From contig JBCCEW010000013.1 of assembly GCA_039030075.1 (NCBI GenBank), positions 1 to 64,000 of the forward strand: a stretch of DNA of 64,000 bases, written 5' to 3'. Within the stretch, counting starts at the first letter, position 1. Each line of letters begins with the position of its first letter. This DNA is from Myxococcota bacterium. Its GTDB lineage: Bacteria > Myxococcota_A > UBA9160 > SMWR01. Of this stretch, positions 16,932 through 26,719 are shown piece after piece. Position numbers and translations under genes: made by a program. The notes beneath the pieces are model-generated. The model searched no databases, was not told where the DNA came from, and saw only the letters and a program-made list of their open reading frames with translations.

Positions 16932-16935
16932 CTGC

Positions 16936-18339
16936 TCAGACCGTCTTGCTGAACATGCGACCACCCGCGCGCTGCTGCTCGGGCAGGTAGGCGTCGAAGA
17001 CCATCGCTACGTTGCGCACGAGGAGGCGTCCGCGCGGCGTCATGCGCAGGCTGCCGTCCTCATCGCGCTCGACCAGGCCGTCGGCCTCGGCCCCCGCCAG
17101 GGCCGCGAGTTCGTCGGCGTAGCGTTCGCTGAACTCCCCGCCGAACACCTCGCGGTACTCACGCGCGCGGAACTCTCCCAGGCACATGATCCGCGAGATC
17201 ACCCAACGCCGCTCGACGTCGTCTCGCGATAGCCGGTGTCCGCGCATCGTCGCGACGCCGTGATCCTCGACCGCCGCTTCCCAGGCCGGGATGTCCCGGA
17301 ACGACTGGGCGTAGCTGGTGCGCAGCTCGCTGATCGCGGAGGGACCGAAGCCCAGCAGATCGACCCCTGCCTGGGTGGTGTGCCCCATGAAGTTGCGGCG
17401 CAAGGTGCGGTCGTGAAGCGCCTCGGCGAGTTCGTCGTCGGGTCGCGCGAAGTGGTCGAGCCCGACGAAGACATAGCCCTCGGCGAGGAAGCGCCGGATC
17501 GCCATCAGCAGGATCTCCAGCTTCGTCGCGGCGTCGGGCAGATCCTTGCGCTCGAAGCCCCGCTGCTGCTTCGCGAGCCAGGTCACGTGGGCGTACGAGT
17601 AGAGCGCGATGCGGTCGGGCGCGATCGCGAACAAGGCATCGAGGGTGGCCTCGAACGTCTCGACCGTCTGATAGGGCAAGCCGTAGATCAGATCGAAGTT
17701 GACGCTCTCGAAGCCCCGCCGGCGCGCCGCATCGACCAGCTGGCGCGTCTGCTCGGCGGGTTGAATGCGGTGGATCGCCTCCTGCACCCGGGGCTCGAAG
17801 TCCTGGACACCCATCGAGATGCGGTTGAAGCCACAGTTCGCGAGCACGGCCAGCTGGTCCTCGGTGGTCACCCGGGGATCGACCTCGATCGAGACCTCGG
17901 CCCCCTCGCGGACCGGAAAGGCGTCGGTCAGCAGGCGAAAGAGCCGTTCGATCTCTCCGGGTGCCAGCCAGGTCGGCGTGCCGCCGCCCCAGTGCACCTG
18001 GGTGGCTGCCCGCGGCACGCGCGTGGCGGACCGGACGCCGGCGATCTCCTTTCCGATCGTCTCGAGGTACGGCCCGGCGCGATCGTGATCGCGGGTGATC
18101 ACCTTGTTGCAAGCGCAGAAGTGACACAGGGAATCGCAGAACGGCACGTGGACGTAGAGCGACAGACCGTCGCTGGCCTCGATCACCGGATCGGCGAGAT
18201 CCGTCGTGAAGTCGGTCGGGCCGTAGTCGTCCTTCCAGACCGGTGCGGTCGGGTAGCTCGTGTAGCGCGGCCCATCGATGGCGTAGCGTGGAAGCAGCTC
18301 GGCGAGCGGCTCGAGGGCGAGATCGAAGCGGTCGCTCAC
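16936..18339 (-). CDS. hemN: Oxygen-independent coproporphyrinogen III oxidase
   Basis: This 467-aa radical SAM enzyme decarboxylates coproporphyrinogen III to protoporphyrinogen IX. The cluster ligands are Cys68, Cys72 and Cys75 (CxxxCxxC) plus Cys77, all of the true-HemN pattern that separates it from HemW. The N-terminal RYTSYPTAPVW substrate region and the C-terminal HemN domain (DLLGFGPSAIS) are also present, and the length matches E. coli HemN (457 aa). The GTG overlaps the hemE stop by GTGA. Pairing with an oxygen-linked HemY type suggests microaerobic or facultative life. Confidence 0.95.
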   Translation of the reverse strand: MSDRFDLALEPLAELLPRYAIDGPRYTSYPTAPVWKDDYGPTDFTTDLADPVIEASDGLSLYVHVPFCDSLCHFCACNKVITRDHDRAGPYLETIGKEIAGVRSATRVPRAATQVHWGGGTPTWLAPGEIERLFRLLTDAFPVREGAEVSIEVDPRVTTEDQLAVLANCGFNRISMGVQDFEPRVQEAIHRIQPAEQTRQLVDAARRRGFESVNFDLIYGLPYQTVETFEATLDALFAIAPDRIALYSYAHVTWLAKQQRGFERKDLPDAATKLEILLMAIRRFLAEGYVFVGLDHFARPDDELAEALHDRTLRRNFMGHTTQAGVDLLGFGPSAISELRTSYAQSFRDIPAWEAAVEDHGVATMRGHRLSRDDVERRWVISRIMCLGEFRAREYREVFGGEFSERYADELAALAGAEADGLVERDEDGSLRMTPRGRLLVRNVAMVFDAYLPEQQRAGGRMFSKTV

Positions 18340-19394
18340 GCCGCCGTCCCCGACAGGCCGCGCACGGCTTCGGTGAAGGACCGCACGCCTTCGACGGGCG
18401 TCTCGGGCAGGCAGCCGTGGCCGAGGTTCACGATGTGACCCCGCGCGGGGCCAGCCGCTTCGACCATCGAACGCACCTCGTCCGCGACCGTCGCCGGCGG
18501 TGCCGCCAACGCGCAGGGATCGAGATTCCCCTGCAGGCTCACCCGGTCGCCGACGCGCCGCGCGGCCTCCCCGATCTCGACGCGCCAATCCAGGGAGAGC
18601 ACGTCGGCACCCGTGTCCGCCATCTCGTCGAGCACGTGGGCCCCGTCGTTCACGTAGAGGATCAGCGGCGCACGGCTGCGATCGAGACGCTCGGCGATGG
18701 CACGATGGGTGGGCTGCACCCAACGCCGGTACTCGGCGGGTGAGAGCATGCCGGCCCAGGTGTCGAAGAGCTGGACGGCCTGGGCGCCGGCCTCGATCTG
18801 CGCGTTCAGGTAGTCGACGGTCAGATCCGTCAGGCGCTCGAGAAGCGCCTGGGCGACCTCGGGCGCGTTCCACAGCATGCGCTTCCAGACGCCGAAGTGA
18901 CGGGAGCCCGACCCCTCGACCAGGTAGGCGGCCAGCGTGAACGGAGCCCCCGCGAAGCCGAGCAGCGGCACCGCCGGCTCGGCCAACGCCGTGCGCAAGC
19001 GGCGCAGGATCTCGAACACGAAGGGCACCGACTCGCGCGGATCGCTGGGGCGCAGCCCTTCGACCTGAGCGGCCGTGCGGATCGGCTCTGCGATCACCGG
19101 GCCCGGCCGAAAGTCGACGTCGACGCCCATGCCCGGAATCGGCGTGAAGATGTCGGAGAAGAAGATCACCGCCTCGGTCCCGACGAGCTCGAGGGGCTGC
19201 AGCGAGACCTCGACCGCGCGATCCACGTCACGGCAGAGCTCGAGGAAGCTCACCTGCTTGCGCACACGTCGGTACTCGGGCAGGTAGCGCCCGGCTTGGC
19301 GCATCAACCAGACCGGCGGCCGATCGACCGGCTCCCCGCGGCACGCGCGCAAGAGCCTCTCGGTCGGTGTCCAGGTGTTCACGAAGACAACCAC
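18336..19394 (-). CDS. hemE: Uroporphyrinogen decarboxylase
   Basis: This protein of about 352 aa converts uroporphyrinogen III to coproporphyrinogen III in the cytosol. The signature [16 protein letters not shown] near residue 28 and the later [16 protein letters not shown] and [16 protein letters not shown] are intact; no cofactor is needed. The start is uncertain: I favour the GTG at 19394 because GAGG lies eight bases upstream, but a TTG at 19400 or GTG at 19382 is possible. A TATCCT box at 19448-19453 on the minus strand could drive hemE-hemN-hemY. Confidence 0.93.
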   Translation of the reverse strand: MVVFVNTWTPTERLLRACRGEPVDRPPVWLMRQAGRYLPEYRRVRKQVSFLELCRDVDRAVEVSLQPLELVGTEAVIFFSDIFTPIPGMGVDVDFRPGPVIAEPIRTAAQVEGLRPSDPRESVPFVFEILRRLRTALAEPAVPLLGFAGAPFTLAAYLVEGSGSRHFGVWKRMLWNAPEVAQALLERLTDLTVDYLNAQIEAGAQAVQLFDTWAGMLSPAEYRRWVQPTHRAIAERLDRSRAPLILYVNDGAHVLDEMADTGADVLSLDWRVEIGEAARRVGDRVSLQGNLDPCALAAPPATVADEVRSMVEAAGPARGHIVNLGHGCLPETPVEGVRSFTEAVRGLSGTAA

Positions 19395-19479
19395 CCCCAA
19401 CGCCTCGCGGCGGCACCATGCGAGCCGCCCGAGCGCGGCCCGCGAGGATAGCCTCGGCCCCAGGGGTACGCCGGCGCGC

Positions 19480-19485
19480 TAGGCT
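19480..19485 (+). promoter_or_regulatory. Predicted -10 box (TAGGCT) of ispH, leaderless
   Basis: TAGGCT ends seven bases before the ispH ATG and no Shine-Dalgarno sequence is present. It lies divergent from the hemE -10 box TATCCT on the other strand (19448-19453). Confidence 0.5.
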
Positions 19486-19492
19486 TCGCGGC

Positions 19493-20416
19493 ATGCAAGT
19501 TTCCCTTGCGAGTCCGCGCGGCTTCTGTGCCGGCGTCGACCGCGCGATCGAGATCGTCGAAGTAGCCCTCGAGCGGTTCGGAGCCCCGGTCTACGTGCGT
19601 CACGAGATCGTCCACAACCGCTACGTCGTCGATTCGCTCCGCGAGAAGGGGGCGATCTTCATCGAGGACCCGACAGAGGCGCCCGAGGGCGCCCTGCTGA
19701 TCTTCAGTGCCCACGGCGTCTCGCCCGCGGTGCGGGAAGCCGCCGATGCGCGCAAGCTGCGGGTGATCGATGCCACCTGCCCACTCGTGACGAAGGTCCA
19801 CGTCGAGACGCTGCGCATGGCCAAGGAGGGCTACGAGATCGTGCTCGTCGGCCATGCGGGCCATGTGGAGGTCGAGGGCACCCTCGGCCACGCGCGCGAG
19901 CGCATGCACCTGGTCGAGAGCGTCGAAGACGTCGAGCGGCTGGAGGTCGAGAACCCGGACCGGCTCGGCTGCGTCACCCAGACCACCCTGTCCGTCGATG
20001 ACACCCGCGGCATTCTCGACGCGCTCGTCGCGCGCTTCCCCGACATCCGTCTGCCCCGCAAGGACGACATCTGCTACGCGACCCAGAACCGACAGAACGC
20101 CGTGAAGGGGCTGTCGGAGCATGCCGACCTGGTGCTCGTCGTCGGCGCGCCCGAGTCGTCGAACAGCAACCGCCTGGTCGAGCTGGCGCGAAAGCAGGGA
20201 CGTTCCGCGCATCTCGTGCAGACCGCCGACGACATCGATCCGAGCTGGCTCCAGCAGGTCGATCACGTGGGTGTGACCGCGGGTGCCTCGGCGCCGGAAG
20301 TGCTCGTGCAATCGGTCGTGGACAGACTGCGGACGCTCGCCCCCGCGGTCGAAGTCGCCCCCGTTTCCGAAGTAGACGAAGGAATCGTCTTCCAGCTGCC
20401 TTCCGAGCTCCGCTGA
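19493..20416 (+). CDS. ispH: 4-hydroxy-3-methylbut-2-enyl diphosphate reductase
   Basis: This 307-aa iron-sulfur enzyme makes IPP and DMAPP in the last step of the MEP isoprenoid pathway. The three Cys ligands of the 4Fe-4S cluster are visible in SPRGFCAGV (Cys12), DATCPLV (about Cys97) and DDICYAT (about Cys192), and the catalytic [10 protein letters not shown] segment is intact. The length is normal. The gene heads a transcript with the MATE-type gene after it (7-bp spacing). ATG is seven bases after a TAGGCT box, suggesting a leaderless message. Confidence 0.96.
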   Translation: MQVSLASPRGFCAGVDRAIEIVEVALERFGAPVYVRHEIVHNRYVVDSLREKGAIFIEDPTEAPEGALLIFSAHGVSPAVREAADARKLRVIDATCPLVTKVHVETLRMAKEGYEIVLVGHAGHVEVEGTLGHARERMHLVESVEDVERLEVENPDRLGCVTQTTLSVDDTRGILDALVARFPDIRLPRKDDICYATQNRQNAVKGLSEHADLVLVVGAPESSNSNRLVELARKQGRSAHLVQTADDIDPSWLQQVDHVGVTAGASAPEVLVQSVVDRLRTLAPAVEVAPVSEVDEGIVFQLPSELR

Positions 20417-20423
20417 GCCCGGC

Positions 20424-21896
20424 TTGACAGCCTCGCCCCCGGACACGCCCGAGCTCGCGGCGGAGAACGCCGTCGATCCGGAAGGCTCGGATCTCCCCTC
20501 CGCCACCCTCGCCACCGCCGCCACGCCGCCCGCGCGTGATCTCGCCGCGTCGACGAGCGTGTCCTTCGACTCGATGCGCGAGATCTGGGCGCTCTCGTGG
20601 CCCGTGATGTTGTCCCAGGTGCTGCTGAATCTGGTGGGCCTGATCGACATCGCGATGGTGGGTCGACTCGGCTCGGATGCCGTCGCCTCGGTGGGCTACG
20701 CGAGCCAGTTCTTCCACCTGTCCCAGTCGGTGCTCTTCGCCGTCGGCTTCGCGACGGTCGCGTTGATGGCCCAGGCGATCGGCGCCGGCGATCCGCTGCG
20801 CGCGCGGCATTCCCTCGCCGCGGCGCTGGTCGTCTCGGTCGGAACCGCCGCCGTGCTGACCGCCGCCATGCTCGCCGCGCCCGGTCCGCTGCTGGCGATG
20901 CTGGGGGCCGAGCCCCAGGTGGCTGCGGATGCGATTCCCTACCTGCAGCTCGTGATCGGTTCGTCGCTGTTGCTCTCGATCGCGATGACCCTCGAGTTCG
21001 GCCTGCGCGCCGACCGCGACACGCGCACTCCGATGCTGATCGCGACCATCGTCACGAGCGTGAAGATCGCTGGCAACGGCGTGCTGATCTTCGGCGCCGG
21101 CCCCTTCCCCGCCCTCGAACTGGTCGGCGCCGGGCTCGCCACGCTCGCCTCCCAGGTCGTCGGACTCCTGCTCTTCGCCACCGTCGTCGTGCGCTCGACC
21201 CGAGACTCGCCGCTCTCGCTTCGACTGGGCGACTTCGCGGCGGCCCGCGCGCACCTGGGTGAGGTCGTGCGCCTGACCCTGCCGGGCGTAGGAGAACGCC
21301 TCGCCAACAACCTCGCGCTGCTCGCCTACTTCCGGGTGCTCTCCGAGTACGGGTCGATCGCCATCGCCACCTACACCGTGGGCATCCGCCTGCTGGCGTT
21401 CACCTGGATCCCGGGCATCGCCTTCGGCACCGCCGCGTCGACGCTCGTCGGCCAGGCGCTCGGCGCCCGCCAGGAGGAGAGTGCCCAGCGGGCCGGCTGG
21501 CGGGCCACCTATCTGGCGCTGGTCGTCGCTGCGGCCCTGGGTGGGGCCTGCGCGCTGATGCCCCGCATGCTGGCACGACTCTTCACCGAAGACGCCGAGC
21601 TGATCGACGCGCTGGTGCCGTTTCTGATCGTGCTGGCGCTCGTGCAGCCGGCACTTCAGTCCCACTTCACGTTGGGCGGGGCCCATCGCGGCGCCGGCGA
21701 CACCTTCACGCCGTTCATCGCGGCCACCATCGGCAACTGGGCGATCCGCGTTCCCCTGGCCGCCCTGTTCGCCTTCGCATTCGGCGCACCCGTGCTCTGG
21801 ATCTGGCTGGTGATCTTCGGCGATCACATCCTGCGCGCCGTGTGGCTTACCTGGAGCTTCCAACGCGGGGTGAAGCCTCTCGAAACAACCGCCTGA
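20424..21896 (+). CDS. MATE-family multidrug efflux transporter
   Basis: This 490-aa inner-membrane protein has about 12 hydrophobic helices arranged as two bundles of six, as in MATE transporters. The first helix contains WPVMLSQVLLNLVGLIDIAMVG. MATE proteins exchange Na+ or H+ for cationic drugs. A hydrophilic N-terminal segment of about 50 residues precedes the first helix; if the ATG at 20574 is used instead of the TTG at 20424, this tail disappears. The choice of start is therefore open. It follows ispH by seven bases and probably shares its transcript. Substrate unknown. Confidence 0.87.
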   Translation: MTASPPDTPELAAENAVDPEGSDLPSATLATAATPPARDLAASTSVSFDSMREIWALSWPVMLSQVLLNLVGLIDIAMVGRLGSDAVASVGYASQFFHLSQSVLFAVGFATVALMAQAIGAGDPLRARHSLAAALVVSVGTAAVLTAAMLAAPGPLLAMLGAEPQVAADAIPYLQLVIGSSLLLSIAMTLEFGLRADRDTRTPMLIATIVTSVKIAGNGVLIFGAGPFPALELVGAGLATLASQVVGLLLFATVVVRSTRDSPLSLRLGDFAAARAHLGEVVRLTLPGVGERLANNLALLAYFRVLSEYGSIAIATYTVGIRLLAFTWIPGIAFGTAASTLVGQALGARQEESAQRAGWRATYLALVVAAALGGACALMPRMLARLFTEDAELIDALVPFLIVLALVQPALQSHFTLGGAHRGAGDTFTPFIAATIGNWAIRVPLAALFAFAFGAPVLWIWLVIFGDHILRAVWLTWSFQRGVKPLETTA

Positions 21897-21905
21897 GCGC
21901 TCGCC

Positions 21906-24203
21906 TCAGGCCGGCGCCTTCGCCTTGCGGCGCCCCCCGCCCGCCTTCGAAGCGCTCTCGAAGGTGAGCCGGTCGGCCTCGGAATCGACACCGACGCGCA
22001 CGGTCCCGCCCTTCGCGAGATCGCCGAAGAGCAGATCGTCCACGATGCGGTCCTTCAGCTCGGACTGGACCACCCGCGCCATCGGCCGCGCACCGAAGTC
22101 CGGGTCGTAGCCCTTCCGCGCGAGCCAGGCCCGCGCGTCGGCGTCCAGCGAGATCTTCACCTTGCGCTCGGCGAGCTGCTGCTCCACCTCGACCACGAAC
22201 TTGTCGACGACCTTCTCCATCACGTCGGGTCCGAGATCGTGGAAGGTCACGACCTCGTCGAGACGGTTGCGGAACTCGGGGCTGAAGAGCCTCTCGATCT
22301 CCTTCTTGCCGTCGCCCCGCGAAGACCCGAAGCCGATGCCGCGTGACTGCATCTCCCGAGCACCGACGTTCGAGGTCATGATCAGCGTGACATGGCGGAA
22401 GTCGGCCTCGCGTCCCTGATTGTCCGTCAGGGTCGCGTGGTCCATCACCTGGAGCAGGATCGCGAAGAGATCCGGGTGGGCCTTCTCGATCTCGTCGAGC
22501 AGCAGCACCGTGTAGGGCTCCTTGCGGATCCGCTCGACGAGCAAGCCGCCCTGGTCGTAGCCGACGTAGCCCGGAGGCGCGCCGATCAGCCGCGACACCG
22601 CGTGCTTCTCCATGTACTCACTCATGTCGAAGCGCACGAAGGGGACGCCCATCGCCTTCGCGAGCTGCTTCGAGAGCTCGGTCTTCCCGACGCCGGTCGG
22701 CCCGGTGAACAGGAAGCTGCCGATCGGCTTGTCCAGCCCGGCGAGGCCGGCGCGACCGCGCTTCACCGCGCGCACGACGGTCGAGATGGCCTCGTCCTGC
22801 CCGAAGACGACGGCCTTCAGCTCCTCTTCGAGGTTCTCCAGGCGCTTGCGGTCGGCCCCCGACGCGCGCACCGTGGGAATGTTCGCCATCCGCGCCACGA
22901 CCGCCTCGACGTCGCGCACGCCGACCGTCTTGCGGGGCTTCGAGGCGGGCCGCAGCCGCACCGCGGCGCCCGTCTCGTCGAGCACGTCGATGGCCTTGTC
23001 CGGCAGGAAGCGATCGTTCACGTGTCGGATCGCCAGGTCCACACAGGCCTTGAGCGCCGCCTGGGTGAAGTGCACGCCGTGGTGATCCTCGTACTTTGGC
23101 GCGAGCCCCTGGAGAATCCGCACCGTCTCTTCGGGGCTCGGCTCCTTCACGTCGACGCGCTGGAAGCGGCGCGCCAGCGCGCGGTCGCGCTCGAAGTGGC
23201 GGTATTCCTGATAGGTGGTCGACCCCATGCAGCGCAGCTCGCCGTTCTGGAGCAGCGGCTTCAGCATGTTCGAGGCATCGACCGTCGCACCCTGGGCCGA
23301 TCCGGCGCCGAGGATCGTGTGGATTTCGTCGATGAACAGCAGCGCGTTGTCGCGCTCCCCCAGCGCCGCCATGTAGGCCTTGAAGCGCGCCTCGAAGTCG
23401 CCCCGATAGCGGGTGCCCGCGAGCATCGAACCGATGTCGAGGGAGAAGAGCTCGGCGCTCTGCAGATCGTCGGGGACGCGGCCCTCGTGGATCCGCAGCG
23501 CCAACCCCTCGGCCAGCGCCGTCTTGCCGACGCCCGTCTCGCCCACCAGGATCGGGTTGTTCTTCCGCCGGCGCGCCAGGATGTGCACGATCCGATCGAG
23601 CTCGGTGCCGCGCCCGATCAGCGGATCCAGGCGCCCCTCGGCCGCGCGGTCGGTGAGGTTCGTGGAGAAGGCCGCCAGCGGGTCCTCGGGCAGCTCACCG
23701 GGCTCGCCCATGCCCATGTCGCCGCCCATCGGCATCTCGCCAGGCCGGCCCCCGCTCTCGCCACGCGCCTTCGACACGCCGTGGGAGATGTACTGGAGGA
23801 CATCGAAGCGGGTGACGCCCTGCCCTCGCAGCAAGGTGACCGCGTGCGACTCGGGCTCCTGGAAGATCGCCGCCAGGATGTCGCCGGCGTCGACCTCGGC
23901 CTTCTCGGCGCCTTCGCAGTGGCTCACCGCGTTCTGCAGCACGCGGTGGAACGCGAGGGTCTGCTGGGCTTCGTAGCTCTCGTCGCCCGGAACCTCTTCG
24001 AGGTCCTCGTTGAAGTAGCGGTCCAGCGCCTGCTTCAGGGCAGGCCCGTCCGCACCCGCGTGGCGCAGGACCTCGCTGCCCTGCGCGTCGTGGAGCATCG
24101 CGTAGAGCAGATGCTCCACCGTGACGTAGGCGTGGCGCCTCGCGAGGGCTTCGCGCACGGCGGCCTGCAACATGAGGTGGAGTTCCCGACCAATCTGACT
24201 CAT
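21906..24203 (-). CDS. clpA: ATP-dependent Clp protease ATP-binding subunit ClpA
   Basis: This 765-aa AAA+ unfoldase has a Clp-N domain (1-145), a Gly/Met-rich linker and two nucleotide-binding domains. The Walker A motifs are at 221-228 (GETGVGKT) and 501-508 (GPTGVGKT). The GIGFG loop at 622-626 matches the IGF/L-type loop that docks on ClpP. It threads substrates into ClpP. clpS is encoded just upstream on the same strand (18 bp apart), the usual pair. No clpP is in the window. Confidence 0.97.
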   Translation of the reverse strand: MSQIGRELHLMLQAAVREALARRHAYVTVEHLLYAMLHDAQGSEVLRHAGADGPALKQALDRYFNEDLEEVPGDESYEAQQTLAFHRVLQNAVSHCEGAEKAEVDAGDILAAIFQEPESHAVTLLRGQGVTRFDVLQYISHGVSKARGESGGRPGEMPMGGDMGMGEPGELPEDPLAAFSTNLTDRAAEGRLDPLIGRGTELDRIVHILARRRKNNPILVGETGVGKTALAEGLALRIHEGRVPDDLQSAELFSLDIGSMLAGTRYRGDFEARFKAYMAALGERDNALLFIDEIHTILGAGSAQGATVDASNMLKPLLQNGELRCMGSTTYQEYRHFERDRALARRFQRVDVKEPSPEETVRILQGLAPKYEDHHGVHFTQAALKACVDLAIRHVNDRFLPDKAIDVLDETGAAVRLRPASKPRKTVGVRDVEAVVARMANIPTVRASGADRKRLENLEEELKAVVFGQDEAISTVVRAVKRGRAGLAGLDKPIGSFLFTGPTGVGKTELSKQLAKAMGVPFVRFDMSEYMEKHAVSRLIGAPPGYVGYDQGGLLVERIRKEPYTVLLLDEIEKAHPDLFAILLQVMDHATLTDNQGREADFRHVTLIMTSNVGAREMQSRGIGFGSSRGDGKKEIERLFSPEFRNRLDEVVTFHDLGPDVMEKVVDKFVVEVEQQLAERKVKISLDADARAWLARKGYDPDFGARPMARVVQSELKDRIVDDLLFGDLAKGGTVRVGVDSEADRLTFESASKAGGGRRKAKAPA

Positions 24204-24221
24204 GCCTTCTCCACGATCTGG

Positions 24222-24593
24222 CTATTCCTTCTCCGCGCCAGCCCGGAGCGGGTAGCCCCGGGCTTCGGCTGCCGCGTGCACGGCGGCGACCTTCGTCTCT
24301 GCGATGTCCTGTACGTAGACGCCCGCGATGCCCAGCCCCGTCCGATGGATCGCGAGCATGATCTGGGTCGCCTCCGACGGCCCCTTCCCGAAGAGCTTCT
24401 CCAGGAGGGCGACCACGAACTCCATCGGTGTGTAGTCGTCGTTGTAGAGGATGACCTTGTACTTCGGGGGACGCGCCACGGAGCGCCGCGTGACCGTCGC
24501 GAGCCCGCCTTCCCGGTCCGGGGCCCCGCGCTGGGGTCGCTCGGGGGGCGGTCCCTGGGGCGGATCGCCGGGCTCTCCAGGTCCGTTGCGCAT
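24222..24593 (-). CDS. clpS: ClpS adaptor for N-end rule degradation
   Basis: This 123-aa adaptor has a Pro-rich N-terminal tail of about 45 residues and then the ClpS fold: KVILYNDDYTPMEFVVALL, with the acidic NDD-type pocket that binds N-terminal bulky residues, and a C-terminal EARGYPL. ClpS delivers substrates to ClpA. The chosen ATG at 24593 lies eight bases after a TATGGT box on the minus strand, suggesting a leaderless message. The long low-complexity N-terminus is typical of adaptors that insert into the ClpA pore. Confidence 0.95.
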   Translation of the reverse strand: MRNGPGEPGDPPQGPPPERPQRGAPDREGGLATVTRRSVARPPKYKVILYNDDYTPMEFVVALLEKLFGKGPSEATQIMLAIHRTGLGIAGVYVQDIAETKVAAVHAAAEARGYPLRAGAEKE

Positions 24594-24601
24594 CACAAGA
24601 G

Positions 24602-24607
24602 ACCATA
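24602..24607 (-). promoter_or_regulatory. Predicted -10 box (TATGGT) of clpS, leaderless
   Basis: TATGGT on the minus strand ends eight bases before the clpS ATG. It is divergent from the TACACT box at 24655-24660, and no Shine-Dalgarno sequence is seen. Confidence 0.45.
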
Positions 24608-24654
24608 GCGCGCGCCCGCATTCTCCCCCGCGGGCCACCGACGCGAGCGGCCCC

Positions 24655-24660
24655 TACACT
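24655..24660 (+). promoter_or_regulatory. Predicted -10 box (TACACT), leaderless
   Basis: TACACT ends six bases before the GTG of the FemAB/GNAT-like gene. With only six bases between, the message probably begins at the start codon. Confidence 0.5.
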
Positions 24661-24666
24661 GCCTCC

Positions 24667-25833
24667 GTGGGCCGAGAGATCGAGGTGCTGGACGGCGTTG
24701 CGGACGTGGCGCGCGACGACTGGAACGCGCTGGTCGCCGATGCCTCCCCGTTCCTCGAGTGGGAGTGGCTCGCGTCGCTCGAAGAAGCCGGCTGCGTCGG
24801 GGAAGAGCACGGTTGGCAACCGCGCCCGATCGTGCTCCGCGAGGACGGCCGGCTGGTGGCCGCCTGCCCGCTGTACGTGAAGTCGCACAGCGAGGGCGAG
24901 TTCGTCTTCGACTGGGGTTGGGCCGACGCCGCCCACCGCGCCGGCATCGACTACTACCCGAAGCTGCTGGTCGGCGTGCCGTTCACGCCGGTCACGGGCG
25001 CTCGCTTCCTGACCGCGCCCGGCACCGACCGGCCACGCGCGATCGCGGAGCTGGGGGCAGCGCTGCGCAGCCTCTGCGACGACAACGGGCTCTCGGGCGT
25101 ACACGTGAACTTCTGCCTGCCCGACGAAGTCGAGGCCCTCGAGGACCGCGGCTACCTGCTGCGGGTCGGGCTCCAGTACCACTGGCAGAACGCGAGCTAC
25201 GAGAGCTTCGAGGACTACCTGGGCCAGCTCCGCAGCAAGCGCCGCAACCAGGTGCGCCGCGAGCGCCGCGGGGTGCGCGAGCAAGGGGTGACCACCGAGG
25301 TCTGGCGTGGCGACGCCATCCCCGCCGAGCTCTTCGACCCGATGTTCGAGTGCTATCGGGTCACGGTCGACAACCACTTCTACGGACGCCGCTACCTGAA
25401 CCGGCGCTTCTTCGCCCTGCTGGAGGAGCGTTTCTGCGAGCGGCTCTGCTTCGTCGTCGCCCGCCAGGACGGCGAGGTGATCGCGGGCACGACCAACGTC
25501 ACCAAGGGGGACGCACTCTACGGCCGCTACTGGGGTGGCCTGCGCAACCTCCGCTATCTGCACTTCGACGTCTGCTACTACGCCGCGATCGAGCATTGCA
25601 TCGAGGCGGGACTGCAGCGCTTCGAGCCCGGCGCGGGCGGTGACTACAAGTTCCTGCGCGGCTTCGACCCCCAGCCCACCTACAGCCTCCACCATCTCGC
25701 CGACCCCCGACTCGCCCATGCGGTCGAGCGCTACCTCGTGTCCGAGCGGGCCGATGCCGAGCGCACGATCCACGTGCTCCACGAGCACAGCCAGCTGAAG
25801 CCCACGAGCCCGGCCGGCGGCGATCCGGCCTGA
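24667..25833 (+). CDS. GNAT/FemAB-like acyltransferase (DUF482 type)
   Basis: This 388-aa soluble protein has a paired GNAT-like fold resembling the DUF482 (COG3146) family and, more distantly, FemAB peptidyltransferases. Recognisable pieces are PFLEWEWLASLEEAG at the start, the basic SKRRNQVRRERRGV segment (about 195-208), and FEPGAGGDYKFLRGFDP towards the end. Family biochemistry is unknown. No signal peptide is present. It stands alone between divergent clpS and the DUF547 gene, after a TACACT box placed for leaderless start. Confidence 0.8.
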   Translation: MGREIEVLDGVADVARDDWNALVADASPFLEWEWLASLEEAGCVGEEHGWQPRPIVLREDGRLVAACPLYVKSHSEGEFVFDWGWADAAHRAGIDYYPKLLVGVPFTPVTGARFLTAPGTDRPRAIAELGAALRSLCDDNGLSGVHVNFCLPDEVEALEDRGYLLRVGLQYHWQNASYESFEDYLGQLRSKRRNQVRRERRGVREQGVTTEVWRGDAIPAELFDPMFECYRVTVDNHFYGRRYLNRRFFALLEERFCERLCFVVARQDGEVIAGTTNVTKGDALYGRYWGGLRNLRYLHFDVCYYAAIEHCIEAGLQRFEPGAGGDYKFLRGFDPQPTYSLHHLADPRLAHAVERYLVSERADAERTIHVLHEHSQLKPTSPAGGDPA

Positions 25834-25834
25834 T

Positions 25835-25846
25835 TCTCGGCCGAGA
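25835..25846. terminator. Small palindrome after the acyltransferase gene
   Basis: TCTCGGCCGAGA forms a perfect 12-bp palindrome two bases after the stop of the 24667-25833 gene. There is no T-run, so factor-independent termination is doubtful. Confidence 0.25.
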
Positions 25847-25963
25847 GCGAAACCGATTCCCGCCCCATCGCGTACCTCCCCAGCGACCGGGAGAACCGCC
25901 CACTGAAACCGGGCGATGGGCGCCGGCATCGGACCCCCGAACCGCCGCCAAGGGAGACTCGCC

Positions 25964-26719
25964 ATGCACCGTTGGATCCTGACCACCCTGCTGGGCCTGC
26001 TGGCCGCCGCCCCCGCGGCGGCCCTCGATGAAGCCCTCTACGCCCAGTTGCTCGAGAAGCACACCCGGGCCACGAACGACATCGTCCGGACGCGCGTCGA
26101 CTACGCCGCCATCCAGAAGTCCGCCGACTGGAAGAAGCTGGTGAAGAGCCTCGAGCGCTTCGACACCGGGACGCTTCGCACGAAGAACCAGAAGCTCGCG
26201 TTCTGGAGCAATGCCTACAACATCCTCGCCATCGACCTGGTCGCGAAGAACTACCCGCTCAAGAGCATCCGCGACATCGGGTCGGTGTTCAGCCCGGTCT
26301 GGAAGAAGCCGGCGGGCGTCGTGGGTGGCAAGACCGTCACCCTGGACCAGATCGAACACGAGATCATTCGACCGCTCGGCGACCCGCGCACCCACGCGGC
26401 GGTGATCTGCGCGTCGACCTCCTGCCCGGCGCTCCGCCGCGAGCCCTGGAACGCGGCTCGTCTCGACGCCCAACTCGACGACGAAACCCGCAAGTGGCTC
26501 GCCCACCCGGAGAAGGGTCTGCGCGTCGATCGGCGGAGCAACACGATCTATCTCTCGAAGATCTTCGACTGGTTCGAAGAGGATTTCGAAGCCGGCGGCG
26601 GCGTGCGCGCGTTCGCCGCGCGCTACGCACCCGAGGCGGATCGCGCCTGGCTGGCGAACGAGGGGAAGCGCGCTCGGATCGTCTACTTCGACTACGACTG
26701 GAGTGTCAACGCGCTGTAG
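25964..26719 (+). CDS. DUF547 domain protein, exported
   Basis: This 251-aa protein has a signal peptide (MHRWILTTLLGLLAAAPAAA, cleavage near residue 20) and then a DUF547 domain with the pattern KLAFWSNAYNILAI and CASTSCPALRREPW. DUF547 is widespread but of unknown function. The ATG at 25964 is preceded by GGGAG seven bases upstream; an earlier in-frame start would spoil the signal peptide. The last 14 bases overlap the convergent glycosyltransferase gene. It probably acts in the periplasm. Confidence 0.85.
   Translation: MHRWILTTLLGLLAAAPAAALDEALYAQLLEKHTRATNDIVRTRVDYAAIQKSADWKKLVKSLERFDTGTLRTKNQKLAFWSNAYNILAIDLVAKNYPLKSIRDIGSVFSPVWKKPAGVVGGKTVTLDQIEHEIIRPLGDPRTHAAVICASTSCPALRREPWNAARLDAQLDDETRKWLAHPEKGLRVDRRSNTIYLSKIFDWFEEDFEAGGGVRAFAARYAPEADRAWLANEGKRARIVYFDYDWSVNAL

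Noticed and set aside
22392-24608. Long open frame antisense to clpA
   Set aside because: The frame is open because of high GC; the translation is Arg/Leu/Val-rich low-complexity sequence without a family, while clpA is unmistakable.
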